Of a stretch of 64,000 bases of DNA, positions 36,675 through 43,542 are shown piece by piece. The position numbers and the translations under genes were made by a program. Numbering within the stretch: the first letter of the stretch is position 1; every line of letters begins with the position of its first letter. The stretch comes from Planctomonas deserti (GTDB taxonomy: Bacteria; Actinomycetota; Actinomycetes; Actinomycetales; Microbacteriaceae). Below the pieces are notes generated by a model. It ran no database searches, was not told the DNA's origin, and saw nothing but the letters and a program-made list of their open reading frames with translations. The DNA is taken from the NCBI RefSeq assembly GCF_003067705.1, contig NZ_QANL01000003.1, positions 1 to 64,000 of the forward strand, given 5' to 3'.

Positions 36675-36693
36675 AACTTGAACGAGTCAAGTT
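36675..36693. promoter_or_regulatory. Fur-box-like operator of the Fur-catalase operon
   Basis: AACTTGA (36675-36681), five bases, then TCAAGTT (36687-36693): a perfect 7-5-7 inverted repeat 19 bp upstream of the Fur start. It is AT-rich against a high-GC background and resembles peroxide-type Fur operators of FurA/CatR. The minus-strand TTGACT within it may be the -35 box, so binding would block transcription. Confidence 0.75.
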
Positions 36694-36776
36694 TAGCGGT
36701 GCGGTGGGCGTGTCGCTCGGGCCGGCCGGTCCGTGCTGATCCGCACTCGGTCGCGCCCGTCCGCGGAGGAATTGCG

Positions 36777-37169
36777 TCAGTTAAGCGCCACGCCGCCGGT
36801 CTGGAGCGGCTCTGACACGCGCGGGAGCAGCGCCGTGACGGCGGCGATGCCGCCCACCACGAACAGGAAGCCGATGTCGACCTTGGTGAGGGTGGTCGGC
36901 AGGAGGCCGGCGAGCGAGTCGTCCAGGAGGCCGAGCACGGCGATCAGGAGGAAGACGGCCGCGACGAACAGCAGGCCGCCGCGCAGGAGGCCGGCCGGGC
37001 TGCGGGTGCCGCCGACGACGAGCAGGACGAGGGCGCAGAACAGGTACACGATGTCGAGGAGGATGTCGACGTTGAAGAGTCCGAGCAGATGCTCGCCTTC
37101 GACGAACAGCCCGAGGAATCCGTGGCTGCCGAGCAGCACCCCCATCATGAACGCGATCGCTCTGCCCAT
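36777..37169 (-). CDS. DUF4383-like membrane protein
   Basis: The 130-residue protein has four hydrophobic segments (about 4-24, 34-54, 64-84, 99-119) with GSHGFLGLF and NVDILLDIVYLFCALVLLVVG, the layout of the DUF4383 family of small actinobacterial membrane proteins. No function is known. GGGAGG precedes the ATG. Confidence 0.75.
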   Translation of the reverse strand: MGRAIAFMMGVLLGSHGFLGLFVEGEHLLGLFNVDILLDIVYLFCALVLLVVGGTRSPAGLLRGGLLFVAAVFLLIAVLGLLDDSLAGLLPTTLTKVDIGFLFVVGGIAAVTALLPRVSEPLQTGGVALN

Positions 37170-37299
37170 GTGTCAACCTCCCGTGAGAAACCGGCGCGAT
37201 TGCCGCCGTCATGGCCAGCGTATTGAAGCCGCGCCCGTGATGCCCGCTTCGCGCGCCCGACACAGACACCGCACAGCCCCTGAAGGTGCCGCGGTGTGT

Positions 37300-37850
37300 C
37301 GGGTCCCGTCCCTTCGACGGGCTCAGGGGCCGAGGTGGTGCCGTCAGCGGGCCCTGGTCGTTTTCGAGAGCTTCGCCAGCAAGGACGGCACATGGACGGT
37401 GTCGCCGTCGGTATCGGGGAGCGTTCCGTACACGGTCGCTGAGCTTGTCGAAGCGACGCAAGGTGCGCTGACACGGGTGCGTCCCTTCGATGGGCTCAGG
37501 GACCGACGTGGTTCCGCCGGTCTGCGCTGGTTGTTCCCGAGAGCTTCGCGGGCAGCGACGGAATGCAGGCGGTGCGGCCACTGAGGCGTACGTGCGTTCC
37601 GTACACGGTCGCTGAGCTTGTCGAAGCGACGCAAGGTGCGCTCACACGGGTGCGTCTCTTTGGCAGGTTTAGGGACCGAGGTGGTGCCGTCGGTCTGCCC
37701 TGGTTGTTCCCGAGAGCTTCGCGGGCAGCGACGGCATGCGGGTGGTGCGGCCATTGAGGCGTACCTGCGTTCCGTACACGGTCGCTGAGCTTGTCGAAGC
37801 GACGCAAGGCGCGTCGCGACTGTTGCGTCCCTTCGACGGGCTCAGGGACC
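37300..37850. repeat. Tandem 173-bp composite array carrying REP-like palindromes
   Basis: No gene is seen between 37170 and 37893. The stretch holds GCGTTCCGTACACGG at 37421, 37594 and 37767, an exact 173-bp period. Each unit contains a forward GTCGCT/AGCGAC palindrome (37434-37458, 37607-37631, 37780-37804), an inverted GTCCCT/AGGGAC palindrome (37480-37504, degenerate 37653-37677, 37826-37850) and a spacer with GAGAGCTTCGCGGGCAGCGA. A leading partial unit has a palindrome at 37307-37331. The array abuts the 3' end of the second DUF222 gene. The field at 13797-14146 is a more diverged version. Confidence 0.88.
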
Positions 37851-37893
37851 GTATGGTCAGCAGTCCGCTGAGTGGTCACCGCCGCGACCACGA

Positions 37894-39354
37894 TCAATCT
37901 TTCGGTGATGCCGGCCCGGATGGGGGAACAGAGTCGCGGGGCCGGAGGCGGTGCCGGCGGGCGTTCCAGTCCTGGACCGCTCTGCTCTTCGTCGCCAGGT
38001 GGCGCGCTTCCCGGGTCGGGCTGATCGACCTCGGTGGAAGCAACAGGTACTGCCCGCCGGTTCTGCGAATATCCCAGCCGTTGTTGTGGAGGAGCAAGTG
38101 GTGGTGCTTGCAGAGCAGGATCCCGTCGGCGATGTCCGTCTTGCCGTGGTCGCGTTTCCACTGGTTGATGTGATGCGCCTCGCACCACGAGGGTGGCCGG
38201 TCGCACCCAGGCCACATGCACCCGCCATCCCTTACCGCGAGCCCGATGCGCTGACGCGCGGTGAACAGGCGCTGCTCGCGACCCACGTTCACGCACTGCC
38301 CGTCGTCATCGAGCACCACGGCCACCGTTCCCGTCGAGCACACCTCGCGGCGGATGGTGCCGATGCTCACGGCCTCACCCGTGTCTTGTATCGAGCCGTG
38401 GCCGTCGCCGGAGTCGAGCGACTCCTTCGTCACGATCACCCTCACCGCAGGCCGCCGCGATCCGTACACCTGGCCTGGGTCTGCGTCCGCGCCGATGCGC
38501 AACAGCTCGAGGAACCCGTCAGCGGCGAGGCGCTCGGTCGGCCGCGGGTCATTGACGATCGCATCAATCCGGGCCCGGTCCTCCTCCTTGACGAACCGCG
38601 GCCCGCCTCGACGGGGGTTGGTCAGCTCGTCGAGGACCGAGAGGAGGAAGGCGCCCGGTTCGGGTGCGTAGAGGAACTTGCCCTCCACCATCCCGTCCGG
38701 TCGCTTCCATGCCTTCAGGTGCTGCTGTTCCAGCTGCGCCTTCTCGCGATCCGCGACCTCGGTGTCGCCGAGGTCGTCGCGTAGTTGGCGTGCCCGGCGG
38801 TGCAGCTGCGCCGCCGTGAGTGTGGCCGCGTCTTCTAGGAGTTCCCGCGCTGCTTCCGACAGGGCCTCGGCCGGTACCGCGTCCGTCGGCAGTCCCAGCC
38901 CGGCACGAATCGCGTCCGCCTGCGCAATCGAAACCCGTCCGTCGGTGACGGCATGCGCGATCGGCGCCTGCCACGGGGTGGGCGGCGCGGGAAGCTCCGG
39001 GTGCTCGCGTTGCAGGGTCTCCACGGCGTCGGTCTCGGCGAGCATCTTGCCGACCTCGACGATCGAGACGGCGCCGCCCCTGGTGGTTCCGGTGATGGCC
39101 TCGACCATGGCCTGCGGCGTCCGGTAGCCCTCCTGCTGCGCCAACCCTGCTGAACCGAGGTCGGTGCTGGAACGCCGGTTCAGCTCGCCCGCGATCCAGG
39201 CGGAGAAGGTGTCGCAGGCCTGTCGCAGGTCGGCGATAGCGTGCAGCGCGTCGAGCAGATCCTGCTTGGGGAGCGTGACAAAAGCAGCGGGGGAGGAGCC
39301 CAAGCGCGCGACCGCGTTCGCTGTGCGGAGGAGCGTCGCTGCCGGGGTTCTCAT
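37894..39354 (-). CDS. DUF222/HNH endonuclease domain protein (13E12 family), copy 2
   Basis: The 486-residue protein is the paralog of the gene at 14183-15637. It carries the same DUF222 region and HNH site (CMWPGCDRPPSWCEAHHIN and LLCKHHHLLLHNNG) with all metal and catalytic residues intact. The last 18 residues (after RRHRLRP) differ completely from copy 1, marking the edge of the duplicated block. The ATG at 39354 is 7 nt from TAGAAT and the LexA-like box is conserved. Palindromes flank it 43 bp after the stop and 82 bp before the start. No target or partner is known for the family; nuclease activity is inferred from the motif. Confidence 0.93.
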   Translation of the reverse strand: MRTPAATLLRTANAVARLGSSPAAFVTLPKQDLLDALHAIADLRQACDTFSAWIAGELNRRSSTDLGSAGLAQQEGYRTPQAMVEAITGTTRGGAVSIVEVGKMLAETDAVETLQREHPELPAPPTPWQAPIAHAVTDGRVSIAQADAIRAGLGLPTDAVPAEALSEAARELLEDAATLTAAQLHRRARQLRDDLGDTEVADREKAQLEQQHLKAWKRPDGMVEGKFLYAPEPGAFLLSVLDELTNPRRGGPRFVKEEDRARIDAIVNDPRPTERLAADGFLELLRIGADADPGQVYGSRRPAVRVIVTKESLDSGDGHGSIQDTGEAVSIGTIRREVCSTGTVAVVLDDDGQCVNVGREQRLFTARQRIGLAVRDGGCMWPGCDRPPSWCEAHHINQWKRDHGKTDIADGILLCKHHHLLLHNNGWDIRRTGGQYLLLPPRSISPTREARHLATKSRAVQDWNARRHRLRPRDSVPPSGPASPKD

Positions 39355-39361
39355 AGCACAC

Positions 39362-39388
39362 ATTCTACCATGTCGAAAGTATCTTCGA
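39362..39388 (-). promoter_or_regulatory. Leaderless promoter with LexA-like box, DUF222 copy 2
   Basis: TAGAAT (39362-39367, minus strand) is 7 nt before the ATG, and TCGAA-N6-TTCGA (39373-39388) lies just upstream, exactly as in copy 1. Between the two copies the central six bases differ at one position, while the flanking five-base arms are unchanged. Confidence 0.6.
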
Positions 39389-39435
39389 CGAAGAACTTTT
39401 GTCCTGTGAAGAACTTCCACGAGCGCAGTCGCCAC

Positions 39436-39511
39436 TGTCCCTTCGACAAGCTCAGGGACCGTGGGGCTCCCTGTGCCGGGCAGCCGTGTCCCATCGACAC
39501 GCTCAGGGACC
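39436..39511. repeat. Two REP-like palindromes upstream of DUF222 copy 2
   Basis: Inverted copies at 39436-39460 and 39487-39511, in the same orientation. The second is diverged in the loop but keeps its GTCCC/GGGAC arms. Confidence 0.78.
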
Positions 39512-39529
39512 GGCCTCACTGAAACACGA

Positions 39530-39557
39530 AAGCGGCGCCCCCCTCGGGACGCCGCTT
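39530..39557 (-). terminator. Terminator of the GlsB-like gene
   Basis: AAGCGGCG (39530-39537) pairs with CGCCGCTT (39550-39557), with CCC/GGG inside. It lies 22 bp past the stop at 39580; TTCGTGTTTC follows on the minus strand. Confidence 0.65.
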
Positions 39558-39579
39558 CCGCGGTGGTGCTGGGCTGGAT

Positions 39580-39843
39580 CTAGCGGCGGCTGACCTTGCG
39601 GCGGCCGGCGAGGCCCTCCGCGACGCCGATCAGCAGGACGGCCGCGATGACGCTGACGATGAAGCCGAGCACGTTGAGCTCGAAGATGTCTCCCGTGCCG
39701 AGGAGGTTCGCGATGACGCCACCGATCACGGAACCGGCGAGTCCGAGCAGAAGCGTGGCGAGCACGCCGAGGTTCTGACGGCCCGGCTTGATCAGGCGGG
39801 CGAGCGCGCCGATGACGAGTCCGGCGACGATGAATCCGATCAT
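39580..39843 (-). CDS. GlsB/YeaQ/YmgE-family (transglycosylase-associated) membrane protein
   Basis: The 87-residue protein has three hydrophobic segments, starting MIGFIVAGLVIGALARLIKPGRQ and continuing LLGLAGSVIGGVIANLLG. This is the classic pattern of the YmgE/YeaQ family, linked to general stress and envelope conditions. AGGGAG precedes the ATG at 39843. Confidence 0.9.
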   Translation of the reverse strand: MIGFIVAGLVIGALARLIKPGRQNLGVLATLLLGLAGSVIGGVIANLLGTGDIFELNVLGFIVSVIAAVLLIGVAEGLAGRRKVSRR

Positions 39844-40036
39844 GTGTGGGGTCTCCCTGTGGTGTTCTGTTGCCCGTGCACCGCACGGGCGCGGGCACGA
39901 TCGACGAGCGTACCCTCGTCGGTCGCGCCATGCGGTGGGACCCACTCTGCGCCGCCTGCCAACGGCACGGGTGCGAGCAAGGTTCTTACAAGCTCGCGTC
40001 CCTAGCGTGGCCCGGCAGGGCGACAGGGAGGTGCGC

Positions 40037-40231
40037 GTGACCGATACGGGGAAGCGGAGGCGGGAGTCGATGACGTTGCGCATCATCGGTGCCGTCCTCA
40101 TGATCTCCGCGGAGGGGTGCATCTTCCTGGTGCTGTTCGGTGCCCACGCGGTCGCCTGGACCGCCCTCGCGGCTGCCCTGATGGCCGTCGGCGTCCTCGT
40201 GTGGCGGCGCGGCTGGGGACTCAACCGCTGA
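40037..40231 (+). CDS. Small two-helix membrane protein
   Basis: The 64-residue product has a basic N terminus (TDTGKRRRESMTLR) and two hydrophobic segments, ending VLVWRRGWGLNR. GTG at 40037 is chosen because AGGGAGG lies 6 nt upstream; GTG 40031 and ATG 40070 are alternatives. No family is recognised. Confidence 0.6.
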   Translation: MTDTGKRRRESMTLRIIGAVLMISAEGCIFLVLFGAHAVAWTALAAALMAVGVLVWRRGWGLNR

Positions 40232-40376
40232 TCGCCCGCAGAACCGGGCGGCGACCCCCTGCGCCACCCCGCGGGACAGCAGACCGGAGGGCGCACAGGC
40301 AGAGCCCACCGGCACCGCACACCGGCACCGGCAGCGCACCCCGGCACCACGGGCAGCGGCGCAGGCTTCCCTCCGC

Positions 40377-40382
40377 TACCGT
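40377..40382 (+). promoter_or_regulatory. -10 box TACCGT of the second phosphotransferase
   Basis: The hexamer lies 6 nt before the GTG at 40389, consistent with leaderless initiation. Confidence 0.5.
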
Positions 40383-40388
40383 GATGGC

Positions 40389-41324
40389 GTGCTGAAGCCA
40401 CCGGCCGAGATCTCGCTGAGCGAGAGCCAGGTGCGCGAGCTGCTGGTCGCCGACTGCCGCGAATACGCCCACCTCCCGTTGCGCCTCGTGGCGGAGGGAT
40501 GGGACAACGCCGTCTGGCGCCTCGGTGACGAGCTCGCGGTGCGGCTGCCCCGTCGCGCGGTGGCCGCGGAGCTCATCCGGCACGAGCAGCGGGCCCTTCC
40601 CCTGCTTGCGGCGCGGACGACCGTCGCCGTGCCGCTTCCGCTCCACGTCGGCGCCCCGCGAGGACCGATGCCGTGGCCGTGGAGCGTCGTGCCCTGGTTC
40701 CCCGGCCGTGCACTCCTCGCCGTGCCGCGATCGGCGCGCGGCGGCGTGGCCGCGCCCCTGGCCGCCTTCCTCCGAGCCGTCCACGCACCCGCCCCCTCGG
40801 ATGCGCCCCCGAACCCCGTGCGAGGCGTGCCGCTTGCCGCGCGTTCCGTCGCCGTGGAGGAGCGCTTCGCCGGCGGCCTCGTCCCGCGCTCCAACGAGCT
40901 GCGACCGGTCTGGGAGGAGGCGCTCACCGCACCGCTCTTCGACGGCGAGCCGGTCTGGATCCACGGTGACCTGCATCCGGGCAACATCGTCGTAACCGGA
41001 CCCGAGCACGGCGCCGGGCATCGTGCACCCGGGCCGGCGCTCGCGGCCGTCGTCGACTTCGGCGACGTCACCGCGGGCGACCCGGCAACGGACCTCGCCG
41101 CCGCGTGGCTGTGCTTCGACCCCGCGGGCCGGCGCGCATTCCGCGCCGCGTACGGGGACGACGACTCCTCGCTGTGGGCCCGGGCGAGGGGATGGGCCGT
41201 CGTTCTGGCGACGGCACTGTGCGGCAACAGTCTCGACGACCCGGAGATGGCCCGGCTCGGGCACGAGACGGTCGACGAGGTGTTGGCGCGCGGGGAAGGC
41301 GGCAGGGTTAGGTTCGTCCCATGA
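40389..41324 (+). CDS. Aminoglycoside phosphotransferase-like kinase (APH), second
   Basis: The 311-residue protein has the APH fold: GWDNAVWRLGDELAVRLPRR with the ATP-binding strand, WIHGDLHPGNIV (HGDxxxxN catalytic loop) and VVDFGDVTAGDPATDLA (metal-binding Asp). It is more canonical than the paralog at 21790. The role is probably phosphorylation of a small metabolite or drug; the substrate is unknown. Its stop overlaps the ATG of a small acidic gene by 4 bp. Confidence 0.9.
   Translation: MLKPPAEISLSESQVRELLVADCREYAHLPLRLVAEGWDNAVWRLGDELAVRLPRRAVAAELIRHEQRALPLLAARTTVAVPLPLHVGAPRGPMPWPWSVVPWFPGRALLAVPRSARGGVAAPLAAFLRAVHAPAPSDAPPNPVRGVPLAARSVAVEERFAGGLVPRSNELRPVWEEALTAPLFDGEPVWIHGDLHPGNIVVTGPEHGAGHRAPGPALAAVVDFGDVTAGDPATDLAAAWLCFDPAGRRAFRAAYGDDDSSLWARARGWAVVLATALCGNSLDDPEMARLGHETVDEVLARGEGGRVRFVP
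41309..41314 (+). promoter_or_regulatory. -10 box TAGGTT inside the APH 3' end
   Basis: TAGGTT lies 6 nt before the ATG at 41321, within the last codons of the phosphotransferase. It would give the small acidic gene its own leaderless transcript. Confidence 0.5.
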
Positions 41325-41494
41325 GCAACGACACCGACCCCACCCGGAACGACGAGACGGCCTCGGCCGACGACGGCATGGAGAACGCGGAGGTCACGGG
41401 ACCGTCGGCCGACGGCATCCCCGACGGATCCGGGACCAACACGGACTCCGATGACGTCGAGGATGACAGCGCATCCGGTCACGGGGACTCCTGA
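41321..41494 (+). CDS. Small acidic protein, 57 residues
   Basis: The product begins MSNDTDPTRNDETASADDG and is about one third Asp/Glu, with no hydrophobic core, so it is probably disordered. It overlaps the phosphotransferase stop (ATGA) and has its own -10 box six bases before the start. Both signals support a real gene despite its size. No function is recognised. Confidence 0.6.
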   Translation: MSNDTDPTRNDETASADDGMENAEVTGPSADGIPDGSGTNTDSDDVEDDSASGHGDS

Positions 41495-41680
41495 GCCCGC
41501 AACTCCCGCCTGCGGCCGCGGCCCCTGTGCCGCGTCGCCGAAATCGCGGTTCGACGGCGTGACCGACCTGCCCCCGAGGGGGAGCGCGGCGTAGTGCAGC
41601 ACCCCGCTCCTCCGATAGCAACCCCCGCACCGCGACTTCGTGCCGCGCGTACGGTGGAATCAACCGGAGGGGGGCACCGC

Positions 41681-41950
41681 ATGTCGTTATTCACCCTGTC
41701 GGTCGCCGGGCACACCTACTATCTGCCGGCGGACACCGACGTAGTGCAGCTCCAGGACCGCCTCGTGGACGCTGTGCGGCACGGAGGCGACGTCGTCGCC
41801 ATCCCCACGGTCGGCACGACCGAGTGCGCTGTGCTCGTGTCGCCCGGGCTGCCGGTCTACTTCGAGGAGCGGCCGGACGCCCCGGCGCAGCCTGAAGCGA
41901 GCAGCTGGACGCGCAGCATGTTCACGGCCGAGGAGTGGGACTCGTACTGA
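41681..41950 (+). CDS. Hypothetical protein, 89 residues
   Basis: The product (MSLFTLSVAGHTYYLPADTD) looks like a small beta-rich domain with repeated hydrophobic strands (DVVAIPTVGTTECAVLVS) and a C-terminal SMFTAEEWDSY. ATG 41681 follows CCGGAGGGGGG; TACGGT (41650-41655) may be the -10 box. No family is recognised. Confidence 0.68.
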   Translation: MSLFTLSVAGHTYYLPADTDVVQLQDRLVDAVRHGGDVVAIPTVGTTECAVLVSPGLPVYFEERPDAPAQPEASSWTRSMFTAEEWDSY

Positions 41951-42075
41951 TCCAGTGAGTGCGTGCCGTCGCGACTCACGTCACGACGGCACGCACTCAT
42001 GCACGACCGCCCGGCGCCGCGCCTTCGCTGCGCCAAGCCATCGGTGCACGCCCCGACGCTGCCCGGCGCCTTGCC

Positions 42076-42567
42076 TCAGTGGGCGTCGGCCAGGATGCCG
42101 TCGATCTGCCCGACGGCCTCGCGCATCCCCTCCTCCATGCCCATCTCGAGCATCTGCTCGAGCTGCTCCGTGCTCACGAAGGTGCTGGTGATCGTCATGC
42201 GGGTGCCGTCGCCGACCGGCTCGAGCGTGACGACCGCCCGGGTCGGCTCCATCGACGGGTCCGGCTCGCCGTCCTCGCCGGCGAAGCCGTCGTCGAACTC
42301 GAGCCGCCGCGGCGCGTCGACCGAGACGATCGTCCACCAGCCGCGCGCTCTATCCCCCTCGGGGCCGGTCATGTAGTACCGGCACTGACCCCCCGGCGTG
42401 AGGTCGTGCCGCTCGAAGGTCGCCGGATAGGTCGGCGGCCCCCACCAGCGCTCCAGCAGCCGGGGGTCCTCCCAGATCTGCCACACGCGCTCGACGGGTG
42501 CGTCGAACTCGGTCACGAAGGTCAGGGTCAGCGCTTCGACGTCTCTGTCCGAGCTGACTACGGTCAT
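42076..42567 (-). CDS. SRPBCC/AHSA1-family protein
   Basis: The 163-residue protein fits the Bet v1-like START fold of the Aha1 C-terminal-like family: FDAPVERVWQIWEDPRLLERWWGPPTYPATFERHDLTPGG is diagnostic (quoted by its parts at residues about 20-60). These proteins bind hydrophobic ligands. It starts 4 bp after the ArsR stop, with its AAGGAG ribosome site inside the last ArsR codons, so the pair is an operon, a very common ArsR-SRPBCC arrangement. Confidence 0.9.
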   Translation of the reverse strand: MTVVSSDRDVEALTLTFVTEFDAPVERVWQIWEDPRLLERWWGPPTYPATFERHDLTPGGQCRYYMTGPEGDRARGWWTIVSVDAPRRLEFDDGFAGEDGEPDPSMEPTRAVVTLEPVGDGTRMTITSTFVSTEQLEQMLEMGMEEGMREAVGQIDGILADAH

Positions 42568-42571
42568 CTGC

Positions 42572-42973
42572 TTACTCCTTGTCTCTATCTGTCTCGGTGT
42601 CGATCTCTCGGTGTAGGTCGTCCGGGTGCGCTCGTCCCGCGTCGGGCTGCTCGGCGAGCAGACCCTCGATGCGATGCGCGCGCTCCAGCCAGACCCGCTC
42701 GAACTGGTCGAGCAGGCGTGCCGCGGTGCGGAGGGTGTCGAGATTGCTGTGCACGATCTGCTCCCGGCCGGAACGCTCCTTCGTCACGAGCGACGCCCGT
42801 TCGAGCACGGCGACGTGCTTCTGGACGGCGGCGAAGCTCATGGCGTAGTGCTGAGCGAGCGCGGACACCGACTGGGACTGCTGATTCGCCCGGGCCACGA
42901 TGTCGCGCCGGGTCGCATCCGCCAGCGCGTGGAAGATGCGGTCGATCTCGGTCTCGCTCAGATGTACAACCAT
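42572..42973 (-). CDS. ArsR-family transcriptional repressor
   Basis: The 133-residue winged-helix protein opens MVVHLSETEIDRIFHALADATRRDIV, then SVSALAQHYAMSFAAVQKHVAVLERA, the recognition helix of the ArsR/SRPBCC-linked subgroup. It has no metal-site cysteines, so metal sensing is unlikely. A longer start (ATG 42985) is possible, but TAATGT as -10 box lies 8 nt from ATG 42973. A 24-bp palindrome covers this start, pointing to self-repression. Confidence 0.88.
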   Translation of the reverse strand: MVVHLSETEIDRIFHALADATRRDIVARANQQSQSVSALAQHYAMSFAAVQKHVAVLERASLVTKERSGREQIVHSNLDTLRTAARLLDQFERVWLERAHRIEGLLAEQPDAGRAHPDDLHREIDTETDRDKE

Positions 42974-42985
42974 GTGGTTGTACAT
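42962..42985. promoter_or_regulatory. 24-bp palindromic operator over the ArsR start
   Basis: ATGTACAACCA (42962-42972) and TGGTTGTACAT (42975-42985) form perfect 11-bp arms around two bases. The element overlaps the -10 box, the likely transcription start and the first codons. It is AT-richer than its surroundings and is probably the ArsR binding site. Confidence 0.75.
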
Positions 42986-43021
42986 TACGCCTGCGTCAGC
43001 ACGGGCACAAGGGGCACAGCG

Positions 43022-43438
43022 TCAGATCCCGGACGCGAGTGGCGGATCGACGCCGGTCACTGTGCCGTCAGCCGCCCGGTAGGTGCCCGCCGACAGGTCG
43101 AGCAGCACGAGCACCGTGCCGAACGGATCCGCTACCACCGCGAGACGGCCGACCGGGATGTCGAGCGGCCCCGACAGGATCCGCCCGCCCGCGCGCTCGA
43201 CGGCCACGGCGGCCGCGTCGGCGGAGTCGACGAGCCAGTTCGGCTCGTACGGCTGCCGGGTCGTGAGCACGAGTTCCGTGTCGGAGCCGGGCAGCGCGAG
43301 GCCCGCCTGCCCCACCTCATCGTTCCGCCACAGGAGCTCCTGCCCGAGCGCGTCACAGTAGAAGCGCAGTCCGGCGTCGATGTCCGGCACCGGGATCGTG
43401 ACGGCGTCCACCTTCTTCAGCAACGGCCTCTCGGTCAT
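43022..43438 (-). CDS. VOC-family protein
   Basis: The 138-residue protein starts MTERPLLKKVDAVTIPVPD and has one VOC unit pair: LRFYCDALGQELLWRND and VVADPFGTVLVLLDLS. It lacks a clear full set of metal ligands, so it may bind rather than transform its ligand. CAGGAT on the minus strand lies 6 nt from the ATG (leaderless). It is divergent from the lipoprotein gene. Confidence 0.83.
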   Translation of the reverse strand: MTERPLLKKVDAVTIPVPDIDAGLRFYCDALGQELLWRNDEVGQAGLALPGSDTELVLTTRQPYEPNWLVDSADAAAVAVERAGGRILSGPLDIPVGRLAVVADPFGTVLVLLDLSAGTYRAADGTVTGVDPPLASGI

Positions 43439-43542
43439 GCCCCCATCCTGGCCGCGAGTGGGGTGGAGGGGCAGGGCGTGACGTCCGGCGCCGCGGATTC
43501 GTTGGGATCGACATGGCGACGGCGAGCGGTCAGGCTTCGGGC

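Noticed and set aside
37300-37850. Regular repeat array considered as a CRISPR
   Set aside because: The unit is 173 bp with conserved interior, spacers are not unique, and no cas gene is near.
39844-40036. A 64-codon Cys-containing frame (39846-40040) upstream of the small membrane protein
   Set aside because: No start signal, no hydrophobic or domain pattern, and it overlaps the better supported gene at 40037.
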